Below the pieces are notes generated by a model that did no database searches, had not been told where the DNA came from, and saw only the letters and a program-made list of their open reading frames with translations. From the NCBI RefSeq assembly GCF_032878875.1, contig NZ_CP118157.1, positions 3,410,001 through 3,474,000 of the forward strand: a DNA stretch of 64,000 bases, read 5' to 3'. Both the position numbers and the translations under genes were made by a program. The stretch is from Microbacterium sp. AB. Lineage in GTDB: Bacteria > Actinomycetota > Actinomycetes > Actinomycetales > Microbacteriaceae. Below are positions 42,445 through 50,872 of the stretch, piece by piece. The first letter of the stretch is position 1. Every line of letters begins with the position of its first letter.

Positions 42445-44415
42445 TCAGAGCCCGCGCTTCGCGTCGCGCTCGGCGAGGCGCGCGAGCCGCGCGTTGTACT
42501 CCTCGAGCTCGGCATCGCCCGTGCGGTCGGCGTGGCGGTCCTCGCGCCTCTGGATCCGCTCGTCGCTGCGGCTCCACTGGATCGCGACGACGATGGCCGT
42601 GATGAGGGTGGGGATCTCGCCGATCGACCACGCGATGCCGCCGCCCGCGTACTGGTCCTCGAGCGGCGTGGGCCCCCACGTCCGCCCCATCGCGCCGAAC
42701 CACTCGGCGATCATGAGCCCCGACTGGCTCATGATCGCGATGCCGAAGAACGCGTGCATCGCCATCGTGACGATGAGCGTCACGAGACGTCCCGCGTACG
42801 GCAGCCGGTACGGCACCGGGTCGATGCCGATGAGCGACATGACGAAGAGGTACCCCGAGAGCAGGAAGTGGACGACCATCCACTCGTGCCCGAGGTGGTC
42901 GTACAGCGACCACCGGAACAGATCGGTGTAGTAGAACGTCCAGAGGGAGCCGATGAAGATCCCCGCCGCCACGAACGGATGCGTGACGACGCGCGCGAAC
43001 GGGCTGTGCACGGCCCAGAGGATCCACTCGCGCCCGCCGCGCGTGCCGTCGTCGCGCTTGCGGATCGCGCGCAGCGCGAGCGTCACGGGGGCCCCCGGCA
43101 CGAGGAGCAGCGGGATGGCCATGCTCAGCAGCATGTGCCCGAGCATGTGCACGCTGAAGAGGTAGTCGCCGTACGCGGTGAGCGGTCCGCACGTCACCCA
43201 CAGCAGCAGGAGGAGACCGAGGATCCAGAGCACCGTGCGGTAGACGGGCCAGCTGTCGCCGCGTCGGCGCAGGCGCCGGACGCCCGCGAGGTAGAAGAAG
43301 ATCCCGAACGCGACGACGAAGACCCACAGCAGGTCGACGTCCCATGCCGTGAGCCAGCGCTCGAGGGTGAGCTCCGGCGGCAGCGGCGCCTCCGTGAGGA
43401 TCTCGGCGGGGGTCGTCTGCGGCGCCGTCGCCTCGCCTCCGGGCGGGGACGTGCGCGCGAGCGCGGCGGCGGCGCCGGCCGCGACTCCCATGAACGCGAG
43501 CTCGAGCGCGACGAGCCGCCAGAAGACGCCCTTGCCGTCCGCCGCCTTCGCGATGAGGCTGCGACGGTACAGGGCTCCGAGCCCGCCCATGGCGAGCAGG
43601 GCGACGATCTTCGCCACGAGGATGACGCCGTACGGCGTGAAGAGCTCGTCCCACCGTCCGACCGACGTGAGCGCGCGGGCGTATCCGGACACCGCCACGA
43701 CCACGAACGCGACGAGGGCGAGCGTCGAGTAGCGGGAGAGGAGCGGGCCCAGGCGCTCCTCTCCCATCGCCGGGCGCACGATGACGAGCAGCAGGAGGCC
43801 GCCGAGCCACACGGCGGCTCCGATGATGTGCAGCGCGAGCGCCGTGACCGCGGCGTTGTGGTTCGCGAGATCGCCCGAATGACCCTGGGCGGCCATCGGG
43901 ACGAGGCTCGCGATCGCCAGGACGGCCGTGAGCAGCGCGGGGGTCCAGCTGCGGATCGCGAACGCGAGCACCGTGATCACGGCGGCCATGACCGTCGTGA
44001 TGAGCCACGCCCGCCCCGTCTCGGAGCCGACGAGGTAGTTCCCGAGCTGTGCGCCGAACTCCGGGCCGAGGCTGAGCTGGGGCGCGAAGGCGCTCATGAA
44101 CGTGAGGAACCCGACGGCTCCGCTCGACACCGTGAAGACCGCCGCGCCCGCCGAGGCGGTGTCGAGTGCGACGTCGAACTCCTTCTCGCCCGCGCGCAGC
44201 CCGAACAGGCCGAGCACGAGGGCTCCGACCATCGTCGCGGCCGAGAGGTTGACGAGGAGCTTGGCCGCAGGGAGCCCCCAGCGCACGAACGCGCCCGGGT
44301 CGCCGCTGAAGCGCGGAGCGGCGCCGCCGCCGATCACGAGGCCCGCGATGACGGCGGCGATCGACGCGACGACGAGGATGAGGGGCCCAGCGGCCCGCAG
44401 CACGCGGGGGGTCAC
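42445..44415 (-). CDS. CopD-CtaG fusion: cytochrome c oxidase assembly / copper resistance membrane protein
   Basis: A 656-residue membrane protein with about fourteen spans. The first half (to about residue 330) is CopD-like, with ALHIIGAAVWLGGLLLLVIV and NHNAAVTA. The second half is the CtaG/Caa3 assembly domain, with SVHMLGHMLLSMAIPLLLVP and LSGYLFVMSLIGIDP. His and Met residues in the helices fit copper handling. CtaG-type proteins deliver copper to cytochrome oxidase and CopD moves copper inward. Such fusions are widespread in actinobacteria. It is monocistronic. Confidence 0.9.
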   Translation of the reverse strand: MTPRVLRAAGPLILVVASIAAVIAGLVIGGGAAPRFSGDPGAFVRWGLPAAKLLVNLSAATMVGALVLGLFGLRAGEKEFDVALDTASAGAAVFTVSSGAVGFLTFMSAFAPQLSLGPEFGAQLGNYLVGSETGRAWLITTVMAAVITVLAFAIRSWTPALLTAVLAIASLVPMAAQGHSGDLANHNAAVTALALHIIGAAVWLGGLLLLVIVRPAMGEERLGPLLSRYSTLALVAFVVVAVSGYARALTSVGRWDELFTPYGVILVAKIVALLAMGGLGALYRRSLIAKAADGKGVFWRLVALELAFMGVAAGAAAALARTSPPGGEATAPQTTPAEILTEAPLPPELTLERWLTAWDVDLLWVFVVAFGIFFYLAGVRRLRRRGDSWPVYRTVLWILGLLLLLWVTCGPLTAYGDYLFSVHMLGHMLLSMAIPLLLVPGAPVTLALRAIRKRDDGTRGGREWILWAVHSPFARVVTHPFVAAGIFIGSLWTFYYTDLFRWSLYDHLGHEWMVVHFLLSGYLFVMSLIGIDPVPYRLPYAGRLVTLIVTMAMHAFFGIAIMSQSGLMIAEWFGAMGRTWGPTPLEDQYAGGGIAWSIGEIPTLITAIVVAIQWSRSDERIQRREDRHADRTGDAELEEYNARLARLAERDAKRGL

Positions 44416-44465
44416 GTCCCCACCCTATGCGCGCGCCGCTGTGCGCTTCCCGGCCCGGCACGCCG

Positions 44466-44500
44466 AAGGGGGCGGCGTCCCGAAGGATCGCCGCCCCCTT
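44466..44500. terminator. Terminator of the HU gene
   Basis: AAGGGGGCGGCG (44466-44477) and CGCCGCCCCCTT (44489-44500) form a perfect 12-bp stem with an 11-base loop, starting 12 bases after the HU stop. It lies between HU and the divergently oriented end of nothing else on this side, so it serves the HU transcript. Confidence 0.8.
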
Positions 44501-44512
44501 GTCGCAGCCGTC

Positions 44513-44800
44513 TTACTTGACGGCGGCCTTGAGCTTCGAGCCGGCGGTCACCTTGACGCGCTTGCCCGCGGGGATCTTGATCTCCGCGCCGGTCTGCGGG
44601 TTGCGGCCCGTGCGGGCCGCGGTGTCGACCTGCTCGAAGGCGATCCAGCCCGGGATCGAGACCTTCGAGCCCTTGGCGACGGAGTCGGAGACCGAGGCGA
44701 ACAGAGCGTCGAGGACGCCCGAGACGGCGGCCTGGCTCTGACCGGTCGCGCTCGCGATGCTCGCGACGAGCTCGGTCTTGGTGATGGTCTTGTCGGCCAT
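44513..44800 (-). CDS. HU family DNA-binding protein
   Basis: A 95-residue nucleoid protein. The helical N-terminus (KTELVASIASATGQSQAAVS) is followed by the beta-arm region with GRNPQTGAEIKIPAGKRVKV, the DNA-binding signature of HU/IHF. It lacks the long basic C-terminal tail seen in mycobacterial HU. GGAGG lies upstream of the ATG at 44800. It is monocistronic with its own terminator. Bends and compacts DNA. Confidence 0.96.
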   Translation of the reverse strand: MADKTITKTELVASIASATGQSQAAVSGVLDALFASVSDSVAKGSKVSIPGWIAFEQVDTAARTGRNPQTGAEIKIPAGKRVKVTAGSKLKAAVK

Positions 44801-44997
44801 GTCAACCTCCAGCGGCGTGACGACGCCGCGACGATATTGCGGACCGGGTGCGTTTGCGCCCGGTGGTCTTGCGACCGTGACGAATGTATCAACGCACCCC
44901 GGAATTCCGCGGATTCTCGCGGGTTTCCGGGCGATTCGCACGGCGTGTCGCCTCTCCGGTGTGACGGATGGGGCGGATGTGGCGGGTCGGACCTCCC

Positions 44998-45972
44998 TCA
45001 CCCCGCGCCGAGCGACGCGACCGCGGCCTCGATCCGCGCGGAGCGGGCGCGCCGGGCGTCGAGCGCCTCGTCCATCGTGACGGGCCGGAACCGTGTGACG
45101 GTCCCGGGGGCCGCACGCGCGAGCAGGTCCATGTCCGCCGAGACGACCGTCGCCACCATCGCGTAGCCGCCCCCGGAGACCGCATCGCGGTGCAGGACGA
45201 TCGGCTGCGTCCCCCCGGGGATCTGGATGGATCCCACCGCGTACCCGGCGTCGACGATGTTGGACGGATCCTGCCCCGCGCCGAACGGCTGCCCCCGCTC
45301 GCGCCACTGCACGCCGGGACCGTCGTAGCGCAGCCCCATCCGATCGGCCATGGGCGTGAGCGTCCATTCCTCCTCGACGAGACGGCGCATCCCCTCCTCG
45401 GTGAGGAGGTGGTCGTAGAGACCGGGCACGACGCGGATCGTCTGCGCGCGGGGGAAGGACGGACGATACCGCCGGCCCAGCTCCGCCGATGCCGGCAGCG
45501 GCCCCGTCGGCGCGCCGACCGGGAGGACGTCCCCGGCCACGACGGGCCGGCCGTCGACCCCGCCGATCGCCCCGATCACGTAGGTGGAGCGGCTTCCGAG
45601 GACGAGGGGGACGTCGATGCCGCCGCGCACGGCGATCCAGTACTTCGTCCCCCCGCCGATGACGCCGAAGGACAGCGTGTCGCCCTCGTCGAGCTCGATG
45701 CGCGCCCACTCGTCGCGCGTCTCCCCGTTCACGAGCACGGGCACCGGCGCTCCGGCGACCGCGACGACGGCGGGGGTCGTCGCGCGGATCTCCGGCCCCA
45801 TGTACGTGCATTCGAGGACGGCGGCGCTCGCGTCGTTCCCCACGAGCGCGTTCGCGAGGCGGGCGGACTCCTGGTCCATCGCGCCGCCCTGCGGGAATCC
45901 CAGGCAGTAGTGGCCGGACCGCCCCCGGTCCTGGACGGTCGTCTGGAGCCCTGCCTGCCGCACCTCAAGCAT
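44998..45972 (-). CDS. pxpC: 5-oxoprolinase subunit C (biotin-dependent carboxyltransferase family)
   Basis: A 324-residue PxpC/KipA-type protein. Signatures include TTVQDRGRSGHYCLGFPQGG near the N-terminus, MDQESARLANALVGN and the C-terminal IVDAGYAVGSIQIPGGTQPI. With PxpA and PxpB it cleaves 5-oxoproline (pyroglutamate) to glutamate with ATP. It is the last gene of the pxpA-accB-accC-pxpB-pxpC operon; it overlaps pxpB by eight bases. Confidence 0.92.
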   Translation of the reverse strand: MLEVRQAGLQTTVQDRGRSGHYCLGFPQGGAMDQESARLANALVGNDASAAVLECTYMGPEIRATTPAVVAVAGAPVPVLVNGETRDEWARIELDEGDTLSFGVIGGGTKYWIAVRGGIDVPLVLGSRSTYVIGAIGGVDGRPVVAGDVLPVGAPTGPLPASAELGRRYRPSFPRAQTIRVVPGLYDHLLTEEGMRRLVEEEWTLTPMADRMGLRYDGPGVQWRERGQPFGAGQDPSNIVDAGYAVGSIQIPGGTQPIVLHRDAVSGGGYAMVATVVSADMDLLARAAPGTVTRFRPVTMDEALDARRARSARIEAAVASLGAG

Positions 45973-46870
45973 CGAGCGCCTCCGTCATCGATCGGTTCGC
46001 AGCGACGGGATCGCGCTGCCAGTCCGCGAGGGAGAAGACGGCGGGGGCCTGGCGCCACCGCCACGTCCCCGCCGCCACCTCGGCCTGGATGTCGTCGTAC
46101 TCGTCCCGGTCGATGGACCGGTACCGGACGAGATCCCCCGGCCGGAAGAGCACCGACGACTCCGCGAAGTCGGCGAGCCGCTGCTCCGGGTCGTAGATGG
46201 GCGGCGCGACGACGCCGAACATCTGGTATCCGCCCGCGCCGCGCACCGAGTAGATCGCCCCGAAGCATCCGCCGTGCCCCAGGGTGAGCCTCGGGGTGTC
46301 CGTGCGCGGGCTCAGGTACTTCGGCACCACGAGCTGGCTGTCCTGCTCCACGAGCTGATAGAGGAACGGCAGCCCCGCGACGAAGCCCACCATGCTGACG
46401 ATCCACGGCTGGGCCTGGTGCCGTCGGACGAACTCGGCCCTGCTCTCGAGTCCGTTGACGGAGGCGGCGTAGTCGAGGTCGTCCCCGTCCGGGTCCTGGT
46501 GGTAGCCGGCGCGGAACCGCGCGCCCACCTCCGCCGTGAAGGGGTCGTCGTACCAGACCGGCACGTCGACGATCCGCGTGCGCAGCTCGCCCGCCTCCTG
46601 GCCCTCGACGTCGCGCTCGATCTCGCGCACGACCGCCTCCAGCCTCGTCGGCGCCAGCGCGTCCGGGTCGAAGCGGATGAGCAGGGAGGCGTTGGCCGGG
46701 CAGATGTCGACGATGCCGTCGAGCGCCCGCTCCGACAGCCGCGCCGCGATCGCCATCACCGCGAAGTTGGCGGCGAGGCTCATCGCCTCGTCCACCTCGA
46801 CGAAGAGGAACTCGTCCCCTCCCCACGTGTACCGCGCCGGCCGCCGGGGCGCGCGTTCTCCTTCGCTCAT
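45965..46870 (-). CDS. pxpB: 5-oxoprolinase subunit B (carboxyltransferase domain, KipI-like)
   Basis: A 301-residue PxpB/KipI protein, somewhat longer than E. coli PxpB because of the N-terminal 40 residues. Family segments are VDICPANASLLIRFDPD, VVPKYLSPR and the conserved GGCFGAIYSVRGAGGYQMFG. It forms a heteromer with PxpC. The ATG overlaps the accC stop by four bases. Confidence 0.9.
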   Translation of the reverse strand: MSEGERAPRRPARYTWGGDEFLFVEVDEAMSLAANFAVMAIAARLSERALDGIVDICPANASLLIRFDPDALAPTRLEAVVREIERDVEGQEAGELRTRIVDVPVWYDDPFTAEVGARFRAGYHQDPDGDDLDYAASVNGLESRAEFVRRHQAQPWIVSMVGFVAGLPFLYQLVEQDSQLVVPKYLSPRTDTPRLTLGHGGCFGAIYSVRGAGGYQMFGVVAPPIYDPEQRLADFAESSVLFRPGDLVRYRSIDRDEYDDIQAEVAAGTWRWRQAPAVFSLADWQRDPVAANRSMTEALDA

Positions 46871-48210
46871 GTCGTCTCCAGGATCATGTCGCTCTCGATG
46901 GTCTTCGTGTGGTGCGCGACGGCGCGGAAGCCCTCGTCCGCCAGGAGCCGCAGATGCAGCCGGACGGTCGTCGCGATCCCCTCGATGCGCGTCCGGGCGA
47001 GCGCATCGCGCATCGCCGCCACGGCCTCGTCCCGCGTGGCCGCGTGCACGACGATCTTCGCGATGAGGGAGTCGTAGAAGGGGACCACGACGTCGCCGGC
47101 CTCGAAGCCGGCGTCGACGCGCACGCCCTGCGGCCATTCCAGCGCGGAGATGGCGCCGGGGCTGGGGAAGAAGTCCCGGGACGGATCCTCCGCGTTGACG
47201 CGGCACTCGATGGCGTGGCCGACCAGGCGCACGTCGTCCTGGACGAGCGACAGCGGTTCGCCTGCGGCGATGCGCAGCTGCTCCGCGACGAGGTCGATTC
47301 CGGTGACGGCCTCGGTGATGGGGTGCTCCACCTGCAGACGCGTGTTCATCTCGATGAAGGCGGCCTCCTGCCGGGCGGGGTCGTAGACGAACTCCACCGT
47401 TCCCGCGCCGCGATAGCCGCTCGCGACGGCGAGCCGCACGGACGACGCACGCATCAGCTCCCGCACGTGATCCGGGATGCCCGGGGCCGGAGCCTCCTCG
47501 AGGACCTTCTGCGACCTGCGCTGCAGCGTGCAGTCGCGGTCGCCGAGATGCACGCAGCGGTCTCCGTCCGCGAGCAGCTGGACCTCGACGTGGCGCGCGC
47601 GCTCGACGAACCGCTCCAGATACACGCCCGGGTCGCCGAAGAGGCCGGCCGCCTCGCCCCGCGCGAGCTCGACCGTGGGCAGCAGCTCCTCCTCGCGCGC
47701 GACGAGCCGGATGCCGCGCCCCCCTCCGCCCGCCCGCGCCTTCACCAGGAGCGGGTATCCGATGCCCCGCGCGGTCGCCAGGGGGTCGTCGTCGGACGCC
47801 AGGACGCCGTCGGTCCCCGCCAGCACCGGCACCCCGGCGGCCCGCGCGGCGCGGAGCGCGTTCGACTTGTCGCCCATGAGCTCGATGGCGTCCGGATCGG
47901 GGCCCACCCAGACGAGGCCCGCCGCCTGCACGGCACGGGCGAAGGCGGCGTTCTCGCTGAGGAACCCGTACCCCGGATGGACGGCATCGCACCCGCTGTC
48001 GACGGCCGCGGCGAGCACGGCCCGGGCGTCGAGATACGACGACCTCGCGGGCGCCTCGCCGATCACGACGACCTCGTCGGCGACGCGCGCGGCGAGCGCG
48101 GCGCGGTCGGGCTCCGACGCGACGACGACCGTCTCGATCCCGAGCGAGCGGGCCGAACGGACGATGCGGACGGCGATCTCGCCCCGGTTGGCGATGAGGA
48201 GGCGGCGCAT
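46867..48210 (-). CDS. accC: Biotin carboxylase subunit (AccC-like)
   Basis: A 447-residue biotin carboxylase. It begins MRRLLIANRGEIAVRIVRSA, has VHPGYGFLSENAAFA, the ATP-grasp loop KARAGGGGRGIR and the metal/bicarbonate region FIEMNTRLQVEHPITEAVTG. It carboxylates the biotin on the adjacent carrier protein using ATP and bicarbonate. It is embedded between accB and pxpB, so it probably serves the 5-oxoproline module rather than fatty-acid synthesis; actinobacterial fatty-acid carboxylases use fused AccBC proteins. Confidence 0.92.
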   Translation of the reverse strand: MRRLLIANRGEIAVRIVRSARSLGIETVVVASEPDRAALAARVADEVVVIGEAPARSSYLDARAVLAAAVDSGCDAVHPGYGFLSENAAFARAVQAAGLVWVGPDPDAIELMGDKSNALRAARAAGVPVLAGTDGVLASDDDPLATARGIGYPLLVKARAGGGGRGIRLVAREEELLPTVELARGEAAGLFGDPGVYLERFVERARHVEVQLLADGDRCVHLGDRDCTLQRRSQKVLEEAPAPGIPDHVRELMRASSVRLAVASGYRGAGTVEFVYDPARQEAAFIEMNTRLQVEHPITEAVTGIDLVAEQLRIAAGEPLSLVQDDVRLVGHAIECRVNAEDPSRDFFPSPGAISALEWPQGVRVDAGFEAGDVVVPFYDSLIAKIVVHAATRDEAVAAMRDALARTRIEGIATTVRLHLRLLADEGFRAVAHHTKTIESDMILETT

Positions 48211-48449
48211 CAGGCCTCGTCGACCGTGACCACGACGTCGCCGGGGCTGACCGTCCCGCCGTCCTCGACGGAGAACGCGCCGACGAGGCCGGCCGCCGTG
48301 GAGCGGATCTCGGTGAACTGCTTCATGATCTCGACGATGCCGAGCGTCTGCCCGACCTCGATCGGATCTCCCTCCTCGACGAAGGTCGGCTTGCCGGGCG
48401 CCGGCCTGCGGTAGAAGACGCCGGGCAGGGGGGAGACGATGTCGGTCAT
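48210..48449 (-). CDS. accB: Biotin carboxyl carrier protein (short AccB-like)
   Basis: A 79-residue biotinyl domain with almost nothing else. The biotin-accepting lysine is Lys43 in GIVEIMKQFTEI, a variant of the common EAMKM. The glycine-rich turns (VEEGDPIEVGQTLG and GGTVSPGDVVV) fit the lipoyl/biotinyl fold. The start at 48449 lies two bases after the pxpA stop; a longer frame would run into pxpA. Full-length AccB has about 150 residues, so this is the minimal carrier form seen with Pxp clusters. Confidence 0.88.
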   Translation of the reverse strand: MTDIVSPLPGVFYRRPAPGKPTFVEEGDPIEVGQTLGIVEIMKQFTEIRSTAAGLVGAFSVEDGGTVSPGDVVVTVDEA

Positions 48450-48450
48450 C

Positions 48451-49197
48451 TCAGTCCTCTCGAGGGGTTCGGGCGTCGACGACGGCACGCACGGCGCGCG
48501 CCACGTCGGGCGCGTCGGGGGAGTCCGAGTGCACGCAGACGCTCTGGAAGCGGACGTCGACGGGAGTGCCGTCGACGGACGCGACGGGCTCGCCGGCGAG
48601 CGCCTTCGCGACGCGCTCGGCGGCTGCGGCGGGATCCGTCCGGCGGGCGGAGCGCGCGAGCGCGAGCGTGCCGTCGGCGTTGTAGTCCATGTCGACGTAG
48701 AGCTCTCCGACGAACGGCACGCCCGCCTCCGCGCACACGCTCTCGTGCGCGGTGTCGGCGAGCCCGAGGAACGGCACGTCGAACGCCTTCACCGCCCGGG
48801 CGACCGCCCGCATGAGGTCGGCGTCGGCGGCGAGCATGCCCCAGAGCGCCCCGTGCGGCTTGATGTGGCTCAACGGCTCGCCCACGGCGTCGAGGAACCC
48901 CACGAGGGCCCCGGTCTGATAGACGACGAGGTCCGCCGCCTCGTCGGGCCGGAGCGCCATCCGCCGCCGTCCGAAGCCGACGAGGTCGGGGAGACCGGGA
49001 TGGGCGCCGACGCGCACCCCGCTCTCCGTGGCGAGCGCGACGGTCTCGCGCATGATGCCGGGATCGCCCGCGTGGAAGCCGCAGGCCACGTTCGCGAGAT
49101 CGACGATCCGCAGGAGATCCGGGTCGTTGCCGAACGTGTGGAGGCCGAACGCCTCGCCCATGTCGGAGTTGATGAGGATCCGCCCGGTGCGCGCCAT
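48451..49197 (-). CDS. pxpA: 5-oxoprolinase subunit A (LamB/YcsF family)
   Basis: A 248-residue PxpA protein. Signatures are LINSDMGEAFGLHTFGND, NVACGFHAGDP, GAHPGLPDLVGFGRR and HIKPHGALW, which carry the conserved metal and catalytic residues. It acts with PxpB and PxpC to open the 5-oxoproline ring. It is the first gene of the operon, divergent from a PucR-type regulator across a 104-base gap. Confidence 0.94.
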   Translation of the reverse strand: MARTGRILINSDMGEAFGLHTFGNDPDLLRIVDLANVACGFHAGDPGIMRETVALATESGVRVGAHPGLPDLVGFGRRRMALRPDEAADLVVYQTGALVGFLDAVGEPLSHIKPHGALWGMLAADADLMRAVARAVKAFDVPFLGLADTAHESVCAEAGVPFVGELYVDMDYNADGTLALARSARRTDPAAAAERVAKALAGEPVASVDGTPVDVRFQSVCVHSDSPDAPDVARAVRAVVDARTPRED

Positions 49198-49243
49198 GCG
49201 TTCACGGTAGCCAGGCCGTCCACGCGATCGCGCTGGGCAGTAC

Positions 49244-49256
49244 GCTCAATCTGAGC
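49244..49256. promoter_or_regulatory. Small inverted repeat between pxpA and the PucR gene
   Basis: GCTCAATCTGAGC has perfect five-base arms around ATC, in the 104-base divergent gap. It is a plausible PucR operator, but short repeats of this kind also occur by chance. Confidence 0.35.
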
Positions 49257-49301
49257 ACCACGATAGTGAAGTCTGCACAGGAACCGTGAGGACGGCCGGC
49301 C

Positions 49302-50741
49302 ATGCGCGCACGCGATCTGCTCGACGACGACGTCCTGGGCGTCTCCCTCCGCACGCACCTCGACGACGCCCACCTCGACCGGCCCATCAGCGGCTGCGCC
49401 CAGTCCGAGCTCATGGACCCGACGCCGTTCCTCCAGCGCGGCGAGCTCATGCTCACCACGGGGATGGCGCTGCACTTCGAGGACCACCGCACGTGGGACG
49501 CCTACGTCGAGCGCCTCGCCGCGGTGCCCATCAGCGCGCTCGCGTTCAGCCTCGGCCGGATCCATCCGCGGGTCCCCGACGGCCTCGTCTCCGCGTGCGA
49601 CCGGCACGGCGTCGTCCTGTTCGAGCTGCCGCCCGACCTCCCCCTCCTGCAGTTCTCGCGGCACATCTGGCAGGAGCTCGCCGCGCAGCGCTACGAGATC
49701 GTCCGCGCGGGATGGGACCTCGCCGACGAGTGCACGCGGCTCGCGGCTCGCGGCGCGCCCGTCGTCGCGGTCCTCGAACGCATCGCGGACGCCGTGGACG
49801 CGCACGTGACGCTCCTCGATCCCGGGGACTTCGCCCTCGCCGCAGCCGGACGCCCCGCGCGACCCGGCGCCGCGTCGACCGCCCTCGCGCTCCCCGGGGG
49901 GCCGGGCGGGCGGTTCACGATCCGCATCCGGGGCGGGACGGACGGCCAGCTCCTCCAGCCGCTGCTCGGCCCCGTCGCGGCCGTCCTCGCGATGCAGCTC
50001 TCGTACACGCTGGCGTCGTCGTCGCCGCTGCACTCGCCGACGGCGGCGAGGCTCGTCGGCGCTCTGCTCGACGACGCGGCCGCATCCGACGAGGCCGCCG
50101 GGCTCGCGCGTTCCGTCGGCTTCGACGCCGAGGCGCCCTGGCAGCTCGTCTCGATCTCCTCGGCGCCGACGGCGTCGACCGCCGGCACGCGCCTCGCCGC
50201 CTGGCGCCTGCAGATGCACCTCGAGGCGAGCTTCGGCGTCGTGCGGCTGTTCGAGCAGCCCGAGCGGACCTTCCTCCTCCTGCAGCACGCGACCGACGGC
50301 GCCCGGATCGAGGACGTGCTCGGGGAGGTCACGGGTCTCGCCCAGGCCTGCGTCCTCTTCGCGTCCGACCTCTCGCTGGACGAGCTGCCCCTCGCGCTGC
50401 GGATGGCCGCACGTCAGCCCTTCGCGGCCGGCGTGCGCGCCCTCCCTCCGCTCGACATGGTCTCGATCGTCCGAGCGCTCCCCTCGTCCGGCCTGGTCTC
50501 GCTCGCGCGGCGCAGCATCGCCCCGCTCGAGGCGGCGGACCCCACCGGCACCCTCGCCGAGACGCTGCGCAGCCACCTCTCCCACGGCGGTGCGACGCGT
50601 GCCGTCTGCGACGAGCTCTTCATCCACCGCAACACGCTCGCCTACCGCCTTCGCCGGATCGAGTCCGTGCTGGGGGTCGATCTGCAGGACGGGGAGACGC
50701 GGGCGACGCTCCTCCTGGCGATGCGGATCGCGACCGGATAG
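49302..50741 (+). CDS. PucR family transcriptional regulator
   Basis: A 479-residue regulator. Residues 1-120 form the PucR N-terminal domain (ARDLLDDDVLGVSLRTHL, FLQRGELMLTTGMAL). A CdaR GGDEF-like domain lies in the middle, and the C-terminal HTH_30 reads HLSHGGATRAVCDELFIHRN then TLAYRLRRIESVLGVDL. It is divergent from pxpABC-accBC and upstream of an NCS1 permease, so it probably activates both. PucR relatives control purine, allantoin and amino-acid scavenging. Confidence 0.92.
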   Translation: MRARDLLDDDVLGVSLRTHLDDAHLDRPISGCAQSELMDPTPFLQRGELMLTTGMALHFEDHRTWDAYVERLAAVPISALAFSLGRIHPRVPDGLVSACDRHGVVLFELPPDLPLLQFSRHIWQELAAQRYEIVRAGWDLADECTRLAARGAPVVAVLERIADAVDAHVTLLDPGDFALAAAGRPARPGAASTALALPGGPGGRFTIRIRGGTDGQLLQPLLGPVAAVLAMQLSYTLASSSPLHSPTAARLVGALLDDAAASDEAAGLARSVGFDAEAPWQLVSISSAPTASTAGTRLAAWRLQMHLEASFGVVRLFEQPERTFLLLQHATDGARIEDVLGEVTGLAQACVLFASDLSLDELPLALRMAARQPFAAGVRALPPLDMVSIVRALPSSGLVSLARRSIAPLEAADPTGTLAETLRSHLSHGGATRAVCDELFIHRNTLAYRLRRIESVLGVDLQDGETRATLLLAMRIATG

Positions 50742-50781
50742 TGCTGCGTGCACAAGGAGACCGGCTCAGAGAGGGCTGACT

Positions 50782-50793
50782 GCCGATATCGGC
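50782..50793. promoter_or_regulatory. Perfect palindrome GCCGATATCGGC before the NCS1 gene
   Basis: A 12-base perfect palindrome lies about 80 bases upstream of the NCS1 start, in the 131-base gap after the PucR gene. It may be an operator of the permease promoter. No clear -35/-10 pair accompanies it. Confidence 0.35.
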
Positions 50794-50872
50794 TGCGCGC
50801 CGGGGACACTACATTCGCTCCTCGTCGACACTCGTCGCCGCCTCGTGCTCCACCCGATCAGAAGGAGTCGCC

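Noticed and set aside
40891..44520. Open frame of about 1,200 codons on the plus strand
   Set aside because: It is antisense to tatA, the dioxygenase-like gene and the CopD-CtaG gene, all of which have clear families. The translation is Arg/Asp/Glu/Gly-rich, as expected for an antisense frame of high-GC genes.
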